DNA of 64,000 bases from Leucobacter sp. PH1c (GTDB lineage: Bacteria > Actinomycetota > Actinomycetes > Actinomycetales > Microbacteriaceae). The position numbers and the translations under genes were made by a program. Shown one piece after another: positions 17,395 to 26,804 of the stretch. Location: positions 1 to 64,000 of the forward strand of contig NZ_AYMV01000010.1 in NCBI RefSeq assembly GCF_000633415.1, written 5' to 3'. Position 1 is the stretch's first letter. Every line of letters starts with the position of its first letter. The notes beneath the pieces were generated by a model. That model was not told where the DNA came from, ran no database searches, and worked only from the letters and a program-made list of their open reading frames with translations.

Positions 17395-18627
17395 GTGGAC
17401 GGGGTCATCGCTGCGGGGCGCGTCGTCACCGGCACGGCGACGCACGAGCCCGGCTGGGTCGAGCACGCGGCCGGCCGCGTCGTCGCAGTCGGCGCCGGGG
17501 CTCCACCCCGCGAACCGGTGCATGACCTCGGCCCCGAGACCACGCTCGTTCCCGGCTTCGTCGACATCCACGTGCACGGCGGCGGCGGGGCCGACTACCC
17601 GAGCGGCGAGCCCGCGGCCGCGCGCGCGGCGCGGGCGGCCCACCGCGCCCACGGCACCACGCGCAGCATGGCGAGCCTCGTCGCGGCCGCGCCCGAGGCG
17701 CTCCGCGCCCAGCTCGCGGCGCTCGCCCCGCTCGTCGCCGACGGGACGCTCGGCGGCGTCCACCTCGAAGGGCCCTGGATCAGCCCCGCGCGGGCGGGCG
17801 CGCACGATCCCGCGCAGCTGCGCCACCCCGATCCGGCCGAGATCGATGCCCTCCTCGCCGTCGCCCCCGGCGCCGTCCGCATGGTCACCCTCGCCCCGGA
17901 GCTGTCCGGCGCGCTCGACGCGATCGCGCGCTTCCGCGCCGCGGGCGTCGTCGTCGCGATCGGGCACACCGACGCCGACGCCGCGACCGTGCGCGCCGCG
18001 ATCGAGGCGGGCGCCACCGTCGCGACCCACCTCTTCAACGCGATGCCCCCGCTCCACCACCGCGCCCCCGGTCCCGTGCTCGCGCTCCTCGAGGATCCGC
18101 GCGTCACAGTCGAGCTGATCGCCGACGGCACGCACCTCGATCCCGCGCTGGCCCGCTGGGTCGCGGCGCAGGCGGGGCCGGATCGCGTCGCCCTCGTCAC
18201 CGACGCGATGGGCGCCGCGGGCTGCGGCGACGGCAGTTACCGGCTCGGCGCGCTCGACGTCGTCGTGGGCGACGGCGTCGCCCGGCTCGCAGGGAGCGAC
18301 ACAATCGCCGGAAGCACCGTCACGATGGACGCGCTCTTCCGCGCCGCCGCGGGGTGGGGTGCCCCGGCCGCTGGCGCGGGCGCTGCCTCCCCGGCTGCTC
18401 TTTCTTCCGCTGCGCTCTCGGCCGCTGCCCTCCAGGCTGCCGTGCGCATGACCGCGACGACGCCGGCGCGCACCGTCGGCTGGGACGACGTCGGCGATCT
18501 CGCGCCCGGCCGCTGGGCAGATTGCGTCGCGCTCGATCCCGATCTGCGGGTGATCCGGGTGTTCTCCCGCGGGGAGGCGCTCCCGAAAAATATCTCGACG
18601 CCGAGATACCCAGCAGAACTCGGGTAG
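17395..18627 (+). CDS. nagA: N-acetylglucosamine-6-phosphate deacetylase
   Basis: A 410-residue amidohydrolase-fold enzyme that removes acetate from GlcNAc-6-phosphate to feed NagB. Metal and substrate motifs are seen in order: [22 protein letters not shown] with the metal-binding Glu, [16 protein letters not shown] and VTDAMGAAG. It starts with GTG 6 bp after nagB. An Ala/Ser/Gly-rich stretch of about 28 residues (roughly 319-346) lies before the conserved [10 protein letters not shown] segment and looks like a lineage-specific insertion. The end overlaps the putative icd promoter. Confidence 0.96.
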   Translation: MDGVIAAGRVVTGTATHEPGWVEHAAGRVVAVGAGAPPREPVHDLGPETTLVPGFVDIHVHGGGGADYPSGEPAAARAARAAHRAHGTTRSMASLVAAAPEALRAQLAALAPLVADGTLGGVHLEGPWISPARAGAHDPAQLRHPDPAEIDALLAVAPGAVRMVTLAPELSGALDAIARFRAAGVVVAIGHTDADAATVRAAIEAGATVATHLFNAMPPLHHRAPGPVLALLEDPRVTVELIADGTHLDPALARWVAAQAGPDRVALVTDAMGAAGCGDGSYRLGALDVVVGDGVARLAGSDTIAGSTVTMDALFRAAAGWGAPAAGAGAASPAALSSAALSAAALQAAVRMTATTPARTVGWDDVGDLAPGRWADCVALDPDLRVIRVFSRGEALPKNISTPRYPAELG

Positions 18628-18630
18628 AGT
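18625..18630 (+). promoter_or_regulatory. Putative -10 of icd inside the nagA stop codon
   Basis: TAGAGT, whose first three bases are the nagA stop codon. It would give a leader of about 115 nt before the icd TTG start. Confidence 0.4.
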
Positions 18631-18754
18631 GGAGGGTGGTCCTACCGGACCCGACCCGGGCACGCGGCACTCGCCGCGCCCGCATGAATTCAGCGCGTGG
18701 CGCACACTGAGCCGCGCGCCTCCGAGCTCACACAATACGACACTGGGAGAAGCG

Positions 18755-19969
18755 TTGGCGAAGATCAAGGTTGCAGGCACCGTCGTCGAACTCGACGGCG
18801 ACGAGATGACCCGCATCATCTGGCAGTTCATCAAGGATCGGCTGATCCACCCGTACCTCGATGTGACGCTCGAGTACTACGATCTCGGGATCCAGCACCG
18901 CGACGAGACCGACGATCAGGTGACGATCGACGCGGCGAACGCGATCAAGAAGCACGGCGTCGGCGTCAAGTGCGCCACGATCACGCCCGATGAGGCGCGC
19001 GTCGAGGAGTTCGGCCTCAAGAAGATGTGGCGCAGCCCGAACGGCACGATCCGCAACATCCTCGGCGGCGTCGTCTTCCGCGAGCCCATCATCATCTCCA
19101 ACATCCCGCGCCTCGTGCCCGGCTGGAACAAGCCGATCATCATCGGCCGCCACGCACACGGCGACCAGTACAAGGCCACCGACTTCAAGGCCGGCCCCGG
19201 CAAGGTCACCATGACCTTCGAGCCCGCTGACGGCTCGGAGCCCCAGCAGTTCGAGGTCGTCACGCTCCCCGAGGGCGGCGGCGTCATCCAGGGCCAGTAC
19301 AACTTCAACGACTCGATCCGCGACTTCGCGCGCGCCTCGTTCAAGTACGGCCTGTCGCGCAAGTACCCCGTCTACCTCTCGACGAAGAACACGATCCTGA
19401 AGGCCTACGACGGCCAGTTCAAGGACATCTTCCAGGAGGTCTTCGACGCTGAGTTCAAGGCGCAGTTCGACGAGCTCGGCCTCACCTACGAGCACCGCCT
19501 CATCGACGACATGGTCGCCTCGGCCATGAAGTGGGAGGGCGGCTACGTCTGGGCCTGCAAGAACTACGACGGCGATGTGCAGTCGGACACCGTCGCGCAG
19601 GGCTTCGGCTCGCTCGGCCTCATGACCTCCGTGCTGATGACGCCGGACGGGCAGACCGTCGAGGCCGAGGCCGCGCACGGCACCGTGACGCGCCACTACC
19701 GCCAGCACCAGCAGGGCAAGCCGACCTCGACGAACCCGATCGCCTCGATCTTCGCCTGGACGCGCGGCCTCGCGCACCGCGGCAAGCTCGACGGCAACCA
19801 GGAGCTCATCGAGTTCTCGGAGACCCTCGAGGACGTCGTCATCAAGACGGTCGAGTCGGGCAAGATGACGAAGGACCTCGCGCTCCTCGTCGGCCCTGAG
19901 CAGGCATTCCTCACGACCGAGGAGTTCCTCTCGGCCATCGACGAGAACCTGCAGGCACGCCTGGCCTAG
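18755..19969 (+). CDS. icd: NADP-dependent isocitrate dehydrogenase
   Basis: A 404-residue homodimer-type isocitrate dehydrogenase of the TCA cycle, oxidising isocitrate to 2-oxoglutarate. It matches the eukaryote-like NADP-IDH family found in many actinobacteria: [20 protein letters not shown] near the start, [17 protein letters not shown] for isocitrate binding, [12 protein letters not shown], and [18 protein letters not shown] near the cofactor site. The start is TTG with GGGAGAAG upstream, since no ATG fits and MAKIKVAG is the usual N-terminus. It is probably transcribed from a promoter at the nagA end and ends at a strong terminator. Confidence 0.97.
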   Translation: MAKIKVAGTVVELDGDEMTRIIWQFIKDRLIHPYLDVTLEYYDLGIQHRDETDDQVTIDAANAIKKHGVGVKCATITPDEARVEEFGLKKMWRSPNGTIRNILGGVVFREPIIISNIPRLVPGWNKPIIIGRHAHGDQYKATDFKAGPGKVTMTFEPADGSEPQQFEVVTLPEGGGVIQGQYNFNDSIRDFARASFKYGLSRKYPVYLSTKNTILKAYDGQFKDIFQEVFDAEFKAQFDELGLTYEHRLIDDMVASAMKWEGGYVWACKNYDGDVQSDTVAQGFGSLGLMTSVLMTPDGQTVEAEAAHGTVTRHYRQHQQGKPTSTNPIASIFAWTRGLAHRGKLDGNQELIEFSETLEDVVIKTVESGKMTKDLALLVGPEQAFLTTEEFLSAIDENLQARLA

Positions 19970-19985
19970 GCTCGGCCCGCGGATC

Positions 19986-20028
19986 GCAGCCCGCCCCGCC
20001 GCCCCTCGTGGGCGGCGGGGCGGGCTGC
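19986..20028 (+). terminator. icd terminator
   Basis: A perfect 19-bp GC-only inverted repeat with a CTCGT loop, 16 bp after the icd stop codon, followed by TTGTG instead of a T-run. Confidence 0.75.
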
Positions 20029-20090
20029 GTTGTGCGTGGGGAGTGTGGTGCGGGTCCGGCGCTCCCCACGCGGAATCGGCGGGTGCATCC

Positions 20091-20162
20091 GACAGTCGCT
20101 GGCCTCGGATCCGACAGACACTGGCCTCGGATCCGACAGTCGCTGGCCTCGGATCCGACAGG
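20091..20162. repeat. 22-bp tandem repeat, three copies plus a partial
   Basis: Units at 20091-20112, 20113-20134 and 20135-20156 share the core CTGGCCTCGGATCCGACAG. The middle copy differs at four positions (GACAGACA for GACAGTCG). A fourth, partial unit (GACAGG) runs straight into the left arm of the inverted repeat at 20158. The rest of the 324-bp gap between icd and the LacI gene shows no gene. Confidence 0.85.
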
Positions 20163-20223
20163 AGAAATCTGAAATCTCGGACCAGAACCCCGAATAGGCT
20201 CCGAGATTCCAGATTTCTCCTGT
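20158..20223. repeat. 24-bp inverted repeat with 18-nt loop
   Basis: Arms at 20158-20181 and 20200-20223 pair at 23 of 24 positions. They contain GGAGAAATCTGAAATCTC and are markedly AT-richer than the surrounding DNA. They lie between the convergent icd and LacI genes, directly after the tandem repeat. It could be a terminator for the LacI gene, a dispersed intergenic repeat, or the end of a small mobile element. Confidence 0.8.
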
Positions 20224-20293
20224 GGAAACGGAGGGGAGCGGTGGCATACGGGGTGGGAACTGAGCGAGCAGCGCCCCCGCGAACCGCGAACCG

Positions 20294-21325
20294 CTAGTCG
20301 CGGGCGCGGCGCGTCGAGTCGCGCACGTCGAGCGTCGCGTGCGGCACCTCGAGGGGGCCGCGCGGGGTGCGCCCCTCGGCCAGCTCGACCGCGACCTCGA
20401 CCGCGCGCGCCGCGATGCCCTCGGGGTGCAGATCGAGGGTGGTGACGCTCGGCGTCGACATGCGGTTCTGGATCGCGCCCGATCCCGCGGCGATCAGGAG
20501 GTCGTCGGGTACGCGGATGCCGCGCGCCGCGACCGCCGCGTTCAAGCCCGCGGCGTGCCGGCCGGTGAGGCAGAAGATCGCGTCGGGGTGGGTGCCGCCC
20601 GCGCCGAAGAAGCGCTCGGCCGCTGCCGCGCCCACGCGCTCGCCCTCGACCTCGGGGAACGCCGCGAGGTCGACCCGCTGCCCGTGGCGGGCGCACCATT
20701 CGCGGTAGGCGTCCTCGGACTCGCGGTTCCAGGCGTTCTCGTCGGTTCCCGTGAGCAGGGCGACGCGCGAGGCGCCAGCGGCGCGGAGGTGGTCGAGCAC
20801 GAGGATCGCCTCCTCCCAGTCGCGGGTGGCGAGCTCGACGAACTGGCCCGGTCGTGCGGGATCGGAGCCGACCGAGACGACCGGGATGTGCCGCTCCGAG
20901 AGCAGCGTGAGCACGGGATCGTTCGCGAAGGGCTCGGTCACGATGTAGGCGTCCGCGGCGGTCGCGCTCAGCGGGGCATCGGGCCGGGTGGGATCGTCGA
21001 CGAGCATCATGCTGTAGCCGTGCTCCATCGCAGCGAGCGAGGCGGCGCCCGCCATGCGGAGGAAGTAGTCCACGCCCTCGGGGAGGAACGTGTCGAGGCT
21101 GTGGAGGGGGCGGATGACGAGGGCGAGCAGCCCGAGCCGTGAATTCTGGAGGCCCTGGGCGATCGGGCTGGGGCGGTAGCCGATCTCGTCGGCGACGCGC
21201 TCGATGCGCTCGATCGTCTCGCGCCGCACCACGCCCTTGCCGTTCAGGGCGTGCGACACGGTCGTCGGAGACACCCCGGCCGCTTTGGCCACGTCTTTGA
21301 TCGTCGGTCTGCCCCTGCGCTGCAC
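20294..21325 (-). CDS. LacI-family transcriptional regulator
   Basis: A 343-residue repressor with an N-terminal LacI helix-turn-helix (PTIKDVAKAAGVSPTTVSHAL) and hinge helix, then a periplasmic-binding-like effector domain (ALVIRPLHSLDTFLPEG, DAIFCLTGRHAAGLNA). The start is GTG at QRRGRP, since upstream reading-frame sequence is shadow. It is divergent from the peptide importer at 21493; two LacI-type sites overlap that promoter. The effector is unknown but probably relates to the importer's substrate, which would be unusual because LacI proteins mostly sense sugars or nucleosides. Confidence 0.9.
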   Translation of the reverse strand: MQRRGRPTIKDVAKAAGVSPTTVSHALNGKGVVRRETIERIERVADEIGYRPSPIAQGLQNSRLGLLALVIRPLHSLDTFLPEGVDYFLRMAGAASLAAMEHGYSMMLVDDPTRPDAPLSATAADAYIVTEPFANDPVLTLLSERHIPVVSVGSDPARPGQFVELATRDWEEAILVLDHLRAAGASRVALLTGTDENAWNRESEDAYREWCARHGQRVDLAAFPEVEGERVGAAAAERFFGAGGTHPDAIFCLTGRHAAGLNAAVAARGIRVPDDLLIAAGSGAIQNRMSTPSVTTLDLHPEGIAARAVEVAVELAEGRTPRGPLEVPHATLDVRDSTRRARD

Positions 21326-21409
21326 CTCGCCAGGATAGCCGGAGCCGGGTGTGCGGCGGGGGTGTTGGCGGGGGTGGCGGGGGTGATCCGTTACCGAAAC
21401 GTGAGAACC

Positions 21410-21433
21410 AAACCGTTTTGCACAAATCGTTTT
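21410..21433. promoter_or_regulatory. Two LacI-type sites over the importer promoter
   Basis: AAACCGTTTT at 21410-21419 and AAATCGTTTT at 21424-21433 are near-palindromes with central CG, 14 bp apart. A likely promoter is TTGCAC at 21418-21423, a 16-bp spacer and TAGCAT at 21440-21445. One site overlaps the -35 and the other fills the spacer, so repressor binding would block polymerase. Confidence 0.6.
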
Positions 21434-21492
21434 GGGTGTTAGCATCCTGCGTGGGTCTTTCGTCCGGCGTCGCGTCGGGCCAAGGAGATTCA

Positions 21493-23172
21493 ATGACGAA
21501 ACTTCGAATGGAGAACAACGTGAAACTCGCACCGATGCGGGCATCGATCGCCCTCTTCGCCATCGCGGGCCTTGCGCTCACCGGCTGCGCCTCGGGTGCC
21601 CGCGGCGGAGACGCCGGCGGCTCGAAGGCCGAGGACGCCCTGCTGCAGACCACCCCCGTCCCCGCTGCCGACGCCGAGAAGGTCAGCTGGAACTCCACCT
21701 ACGGCGAGCTCGCGAGCCTCGACCCGGTGAAGGCCTTCAACTACCCCGAGAACACGATCGTCGCAAACCTCTGCGAGCCGCTGTTCCAGATGCAGCCCGA
21801 CTTCTCCGTGCAGCCGAACCTCGCGACCGAGGCGGACACCGAGGACGGCAAGACCTGGACGCTCGGGATCCGCGACGACGTGACCTTCTGGGACGGCTCC
21901 GCCATGACCCCGCAGGACGTCGTCTTCTCGATCAACCGCCACATCGATCCCGCAGAGGGCAGCTACTGGGGCGGCGGCGTGGTCGCGAACATCGCCTCGG
22001 TGCAGGCCACGGGCGACGCCGAGGTGACGATCGAGCTGAAGACGCCCGATTACACCCTCCCCTCCTCGCTCAGCACTATCATCGGCGTCGTCGTGCAGGA
22101 GGCCCAGCGCACGGCCGCCGGCGAGAACTACGGCAACCCCGAGACCGGCGTGATGTGCACCGGCCCGCTGCAGTTCACCCCGGGCAACTGGAAGCAGGGG
22201 CAGTCGATCACACTCGACCGCTACGACGGCTACTGGAACAGCGACAAGCAGGCGCACGCGAAGCAGGTGGAGATCGGCTTCGTCGTCGATCCGACCGCGA
22301 TCGCGAACGGCCTCGCCACCGGTGAGATCCAGGGCTCCTACGACGTTCCGCTTCCCGCGCTCGGCCAGCTGAAGAGCAGCACGAGCGGCACGCTCTTCGC
22401 GGGCCAGGGCATGCAGGACATGGCCATCATCTCCACGGGCGAGGGCCTCTTCGGCGACCCCGTCGTGCGCCGCGCGCTCACCCGCGCGACCGACCGTCAG
22501 GCGATCGCCGACACGGTCTACGAGGGCACGGGCACCGTGGCCCGCTCGGTCGTGCCGCAGTCGGCATGGGACGCGATCTCCGGCGTCGCCGAGCTCCGCG
22601 ACGAGCAGCTCCCCGACCTGAGCCACGACATCGAGGCCGCGAAGGCCGAGCTCGAGGGCACCGATCTTGACCTCTCGAAGCCGATCAAGATCGCCTACCC
22701 GTCGGAGCGCAGCTTCTACGCCGACATCCTGAACGAGATGGCGAACGGCGCGAAGGAGCTCGGGATCACCCTCGAGCCGACCGGCGTGCCGAGCGCGCAG
22801 TTCGGCGCGTTCTTCTCCGACCCCGAGGCGCGCAAGGGCTTCGACGGCTTCGTCACCACGAACTACCTGAGCGCTCCGGATCCGCTGCTGCACCTGATCA
22901 GCGTCGCGAAGACGGGCAGCGACCAGAACTACGCGCAGTTCTCCGACCCGAAGGTCGACGCCGCGCTCGATGCCGCGATCGCCGAGCCCGACGAGCAGAA
23001 GCGCGCTGAGCTGACGGTCGAGGCCGAGGCGCTCATCATGGCCGCGCAGCCGTGGGTGCCGATCAACGACCTGGCCGTGCGCATGTACATGGACGACAGC
23101 ATCACGGGCGCCCCCGCCTCGTTCGTCTACCTGTACTACCCCTGGGCCGCCGATCTCGGCGCAACGGCCTAG
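21493..23172 (+). CDS. Peptide/oligopeptide-type ABC substrate-binding lipoprotein (SBP family 5)
   Basis: A 559-residue surface lipoprotein. AAGGAG lies 5 bp before the ATG. The signal sequence ends in the lipobox ALTGC, followed by a Gly-rich spacer. Family-5 features are the WNSTYGELASLDPVKAFNYPEN start, LATEADTEDGKTWTLGIRDDVTFWDGSAMTPQDVVFSINRH, and a C-terminal ALIMAAQPWVPINDL segment. It binds peptides or other amphipathic compounds outside the membrane and hands them to the permeases encoded next. It heads a five-gene importer plus acyltransferase unit controlled by LacI-type sites. Confidence 0.93.
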   Translation: MTKLRMENNVKLAPMRASIALFAIAGLALTGCASGARGGDAGGSKAEDALLQTTPVPAADAEKVSWNSTYGELASLDPVKAFNYPENTIVANLCEPLFQMQPDFSVQPNLATEADTEDGKTWTLGIRDDVTFWDGSAMTPQDVVFSINRHIDPAEGSYWGGGVVANIASVQATGDAEVTIELKTPDYTLPSSLSTIIGVVVQEAQRTAAGENYGNPETGVMCTGPLQFTPGNWKQGQSITLDRYDGYWNSDKQAHAKQVEIGFVVDPTAIANGLATGEIQGSYDVPLPALGQLKSSTSGTLFAGQGMQDMAIISTGEGLFGDPVVRRALTRATDRQAIADTVYEGTGTVARSVVPQSAWDAISGVAELRDEQLPDLSHDIEAAKAELEGTDLDLSKPIKIAYPSERSFYADILNEMANGAKELGITLEPTGVPSAQFGAFFSDPEARKGFDGFVTTNYLSAPDPLLHLISVAKTGSDQNYAQFSDPKVDAALDAAIAEPDEQKRAELTVEAEALIMAAQPWVPINDLAVRMYMDDSITGAPASFVYLYYPWAADLGATA

Positions 23173-23201
23173 CGCGTGACCGCAGCAGGAAGGGATCGTT
23201 C

Positions 23202-24152
23202 ATGATCTACCTCGGAAAACGGCTCGCCGCCCTCGTCGGCGTGCTCATCGTGTCCAGCTTCATCGTGTTCGCCGGCATGTACCTCGCACCGGGCAGCCCC
23301 GAGCAGTTCCTCGTCCAGGGACGCACGGTCACCCCGGAGGTGCTCGCCGCGATCCGCGAGCAGTACGGTCTGGACGACCCCTTCCTGCTGCGCTACTGGC
23401 ACTGGCTGCTCGACGTGCTGCAGGGCGACCTCGGTCGCTCGCTGCTCACGCAGCAGGACGTGACGACGCTCGTCGCCTCGCGTCTGCCCACCACCCTCTC
23501 GCTGGCGCTCTACGCCGCGATCCTCATCGTCGTCCTCGGCGTCGGGCTCGGCGTGCTCGCCGCGACCAAGTCGGGCGTCTTCGAGAAGCTCGTCGTCTTC
23601 GGCTCCAACCTCGGCTTCGCCGTGCCGACCTTCTTCGCGGCGCTCGTGCTCATGTTCCTCTTCGGCTCGAGCCTCGGCTGGTTCCCGGTCTCCGGATCCG
23701 GCGAGGGCTTCGTCGACCGGCTCTGGCACCTCACGCTCCCCGCGATCGCGCTCGCCTTCCCCGGCATCGCCGTCGTGGCCCGCATCACGCGCACCGCCGT
23801 GCGCGAGGAGCAGGGATCCGAGCACGTCGTCATGGCGATCGCCCGCGGCGTGCCGAAGCAGCTCGTGCTCTGGCGGCACACGATCCGCAACTCGATGCTC
23901 CCCGTGTCGACCGTGATCGGCACCCAGATCGCCGGCCTCCTCGCGAGCGCCTTCGTGATCGAGTACGCGTTCACGCTCGACGGCATCGGCTCGCTTCTCG
24001 TGAACTCGGTGCAGAAGAAGGACTTCGCGGTCGTCCAGGCGATCGCCCTCATCATGGTGCTGGCCTTCGGCCTCATCAACCTCATCGTCGATCTGCTCTA
24101 CGCAGTGATCGACCCCCGTGTCCGGCTGAGCCAGGGAGTGGCAGCGCGATGA
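23202..24152 (+). CDS. ABC importer permease, DppB type
   Basis: A 316-residue membrane protein. The N-terminal helix and the YLAPGSPEQFLVQGRTVTPE loop are typical of DppB/OppB, as are the YGLDDPFLLRYWHWLLDVLQGDLGRS segment and a C-terminal EYAFTLDGIGSLLVNSVQKKDF loop. About six helices are present. AGGAAGGG precedes the ATG. It overlaps the next permease gene by 4 bp (ATGA). Confidence 0.93.
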   Translation: MIYLGKRLAALVGVLIVSSFIVFAGMYLAPGSPEQFLVQGRTVTPEVLAAIREQYGLDDPFLLRYWHWLLDVLQGDLGRSLLTQQDVTTLVASRLPTTLSLALYAAILIVVLGVGLGVLAATKSGVFEKLVVFGSNLGFAVPTFFAALVLMFLFGSSLGWFPVSGSGEGFVDRLWHLTLPAIALAFPGIAVVARITRTAVREEQGSEHVVMAIARGVPKQLVLWRHTIRNSMLPVSTVIGTQIAGLLASAFVIEYAFTLDGIGSLLVNSVQKKDFAVVQAIALIMVLAFGLINLIVDLLYAVIDPRVRLSQGVAAR

Positions 24153-25084
24153 CCGAGCAGAACTTCACCCGCGACCCCGGCACCAACACCCGCGCGCAGG
24201 ACACGGTCGCCGTCCAGCTGCTGCGCAAGCACCGCGGCGACGTGCCGACCACGGGCTGGCAGCTGCTTCGGCGCCGGCTCGGCCCGGTCGGCCTCGTGAG
24301 CCTCGCGATCATTGTGCTCGTGGTGCTCATGGCGCTGCTCGCCCCGGTGATCGCCCCCTACGACCCCTTCGAGGGCAGCGTGACGGCGCGGCACGAGGCG
24401 TGGAGCCTCGCGCACCTCATGGGCACCGACCAGTCGGGGCGCGACATCCTCTCCCGCATCATCTGGGGCGCGCGCACGAGCCTCATCGGGCCCACGATCG
24501 TGATCGTCATCACGGCGTTCCTCGCCACGACGCTCGCGCTCACGGCCGTCTGGTTCGGCGGCAAGGTCGACGCGATCATCAGCCGCGTGCTCGACGTGCT
24601 CTTCGCGTTCCCGAACATGCTCCTCGCGATCCTCGCGGTGGCCATCTTCGGCCCCTCGCTGCTCACAGCCTCGATCGCGCTCGCCATCGGCTTCACCCCC
24701 TACTCGGCGCGCGTGATCCGCTCGGTCGCGCTCCGCGAGCGGAACCTGCCCTACGTCGCCTCGGCCCAGCTCCAGGGCATCTCGGGCTTCCTCATCACGG
24801 TGCGCCACATCCTGCCGAACGTGCGCACGCAGATCCTCACCGGCATGACGATCAACTTCGGCTACGCGATGATCGAGCTCGCCGCGCTCTCCTTCCTCGG
24901 ACTCGGCGTGCAGCCGCCAACCCCCGACTGGGGCCTCATGGTCTCGAACGGGCAGGCGTCGCTGCAGCAGGGCTTCTGGGAGCAGAGCATCTTCGCTGGC
25001 CTCATGATCGTGATCACCGTCGCCGCGTTCGGCTACGTCGGCGAACAGCTCGGCGGCCGCCGCGCCGCAGGAAGGACCCGCTGA
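24149..25084 (+). CDS. ABC importer permease, DppC type
   Basis: A 311-residue membrane protein with the DppC/OppC pattern: a cytoplasmic N-terminus of about 50 residues, first helix VSLAIIVLVVLMALLAPVIAPYDPF, then LMGTDQSGRDILSRIIWGARTSL and a C-terminal PPTPDWGLMVSNGQASL loop. It forms the channel with the DppB-type subunit. Its stop codon overlaps the next ATG (TGATG), indicating translational coupling. Confidence 0.93.
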   Translation: MTEQNFTRDPGTNTRAQDTVAVQLLRKHRGDVPTTGWQLLRRRLGPVGLVSLAIIVLVVLMALLAPVIAPYDPFEGSVTARHEAWSLAHLMGTDQSGRDILSRIIWGARTSLIGPTIVIVITAFLATTLALTAVWFGGKVDAIISRVLDVLFAFPNMLLAILAVAIFGPSLLTASIALAIGFTPYSARVIRSVALRERNLPYVASAQLQGISGFLITVRHILPNVRTQILTGMTINFGYAMIELAALSFLGLGVQPPTPDWGLMVSNGQASLQQGFWEQSIFAGLMIVITVAAFGYVGEQLGGRRAAGRTR

Positions 25085-25932
25085 TGCTCACCATCGCAGG
25101 ACTCGTCCTCACCGTCACCGACCCGGACACGGGCCGGGAGACGGAGATCCTCCACGGCAACTCGTTCACGCTCGGCCAGGGCGAGGCGCTCGGCCTCGTC
25201 GGCGAGTCGGGCTCCGGCAAGTCGATGACGCTGAAGTGCATCCTCGGCATCGAGCCGGGCGGCGCCCGGGTCGACGGCCGGATCGAGCTCGACGGCACCG
25301 ACCTCCTCGCCACCTCGGGGGAGGAGCTGCGCCGGATCCGCGCTGAGGATCTCGCGCTCATCGCGCAGAACCCGCACGGCGCGCTCAACCCCGTGCTGCC
25401 CGTCGGCCGCTTCCTCGTCGAGGGCATGGCCGATGCGCGGTCGATGAGCCGGGCCGACGCCGAGGCGAAGGCCGCGGAGCTGCTCCGCTCGGTCGGGATC
25501 GCGGACACGGAGCGCGTGCTGCGCTCCTACCCGCACCAGCTCTCGGGCGGCATGCTGCAGCGCGTGGTCATCGCGGGCGCGATCTCGGGTTCGCCGAAGC
25601 TGCTGCTCGCCGACGAGCCGACCACCGCGCTCGACGTCACGACGCAGGCGGAGGTCGTCGCGATCCTCGACGAGATGCGCCGCGAGCACGGCCTGTCGAT
25701 GATCTTCGTGACCCACGATCTCGACCTCGCCGCCGCGGTCTGCGACCGGCTCGCGGTGATGAAGGACGGGGAGATCCTCGAGATCGGCACGCCCGATGAG
25801 ATCCGGGACCACCCGAAGACCGAGTACACGCGCAACCTCATGGCGGCCCGGCCCATGCTCTACCCCGCGGGCCACCCGGCCGCGCGAGCGGGCGCCCCCA
25901 CCCACCCCCGCACCGAGGAGGCCGGCGCATGA
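25084..25932 (+). CDS. ABC importer ATPase, DppD type
   Basis: A 282-residue ATPase. Walker A is GESGSGKS, the Q-loop is LIAQNPHGALNPVLPVG, the signature LSGGMLQRVVIAGAI has the methionine variant seen in OppD/DppD proteins, Walker B is LLLADEPTTALDVTTQ and the H-loop is FVTHDLDLAAAV. The usual C-terminal Cys-rich iron-sulfur motif of many DppD proteins is missing; the C-terminus is instead Ala/Pro-rich. It drives import together with the DppF-type ATPase that overlaps it by 4 bp. Confidence 0.93.
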   Translation: MLTIAGLVLTVTDPDTGRETEILHGNSFTLGQGEALGLVGESGSGKSMTLKCILGIEPGGARVDGRIELDGTDLLATSGEELRRIRAEDLALIAQNPHGALNPVLPVGRFLVEGMADARSMSRADAEAKAAELLRSVGIADTERVLRSYPHQLSGGMLQRVVIAGAISGSPKLLLADEPTTALDVTTQAEVVAILDEMRREHGLSMIFVTHDLDLAAAVCDRLAVMKDGEILEIGTPDEIRDHPKTEYTRNLMAARPMLYPAGHPAARAGAPTHPRTEEAGA

Positions 25933-26801
25933 ACTCCACCCCCATCATCGAGGCCACCGGTCTGCGGCGCACCTTCCACCTGAGCCGCAAGGCGAGCGTC
26001 ACCGCGCTCGACGACGTCACCTGCGAGCTGCGCGCGGGGACCTGCCTCGCCGTGGTCGGCGAATCCGGATCCGGGAAGTCGACGCTGGCCCGCGTGATCG
26101 TGGGGCTCGAATCGGCCGACGCCGGCACCGTGCGGATCGGCGGCACCGAGGTGCAGCCGACCACCGCGCGTCGCGAGCTGCGTAAGCGCGCCAAGCTCGT
26201 GCAGATGGTGTTCCAGGACCCGCAGGGCTCCCTCAACCGATCGCTCCCCGTGAGCGCGACGATCGACGAGATGCTTCGCGCCCACCGCCCCGATCTCGAC
26301 CGGGCCGGCCGCCGGGCGCGCGTGCTCGAGCTCTTCGCCGAGGTGGGGCTCACCGAGCGCCACGCGGACGCGAAGCCGGCCGCCCTCTCGGGCGGGCAGA
26401 AGCAGCGCGTCGCGATCGCGCGTGCGCTCGCCGCCGAGCCCGAGATCATCGTGCTCGACGAGGCGGTCTCCGCGCTCGACGTCTCGGTCCAGGCACAGGT
26501 CCTCGCGCTGCTGAAGCGCCTCCGCGAGGAGCACGGCCTCTCCTACCTCTTCATCACTCACGACCTCTCCGTGGTGCGCGACATCGCGGACGACGTGGTC
26601 GTGATGCGGCAGGGGCGGATCATCGAGCGGGGCACGGTCGACGAGGTGCTCGACTCCCCGCGCGATCCCTACACCCAGCTGCTCATCGCCTCGGCCCCGC
26701 GCCCGGGCTGGAAGCCCCAGCGCGGGCTGCGCGACGCGCTGCTCGGTGCGAGCGAGCCGTCGGGCGGCGCCGCGGGAGCGGGGGCGGCCCCCGCCCCCTG
26801 A
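25929..26801 (+). CDS. ABC importer ATPase, DppF type
   Basis: A 290-residue ATPase. Walker A is GESGSGKST, the Q-loop FQDPQGSLNRSLPVSATIDE is typical of DppF/OppF, the signature is LSGGQKQRVAIARAL, Walker B is IIVLDEAVSALDVSVQ and the H-loop is FITHDLSVVRDIADD. The C-terminus ends in a Gly/Ala-rich tail. It is the last transporter gene; an intergenic hairpin flanked by direct repeats separates it from the acyltransferase gene. Confidence 0.93.
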   Translation: MNSTPIIEATGLRRTFHLSRKASVTALDDVTCELRAGTCLAVVGESGSGKSTLARVIVGLESADAGTVRIGGTEVQPTTARRELRKRAKLVQMVFQDPQGSLNRSLPVSATIDEMLRAHRPDLDRAGRRARVLELFAEVGLTERHADAKPAALSGGQKQRVAIARALAAEPEIIVLDEAVSALDVSVQAQVLALLKRLREEHGLSYLFITHDLSVVRDIADDVVVMRQGRIIERGTVDEVLDSPRDPYTQLLIASAPRPGWKPQRGLRDALLGASEPSGGAAGAGAAPAP

Positions 26802-26804
26802 TCG

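Noticed and set aside
20091-20162. Tandem repeat considered as a CRISPR array
   Set aside because: The copies are directly adjacent with no spacers, and no cas genes are present.
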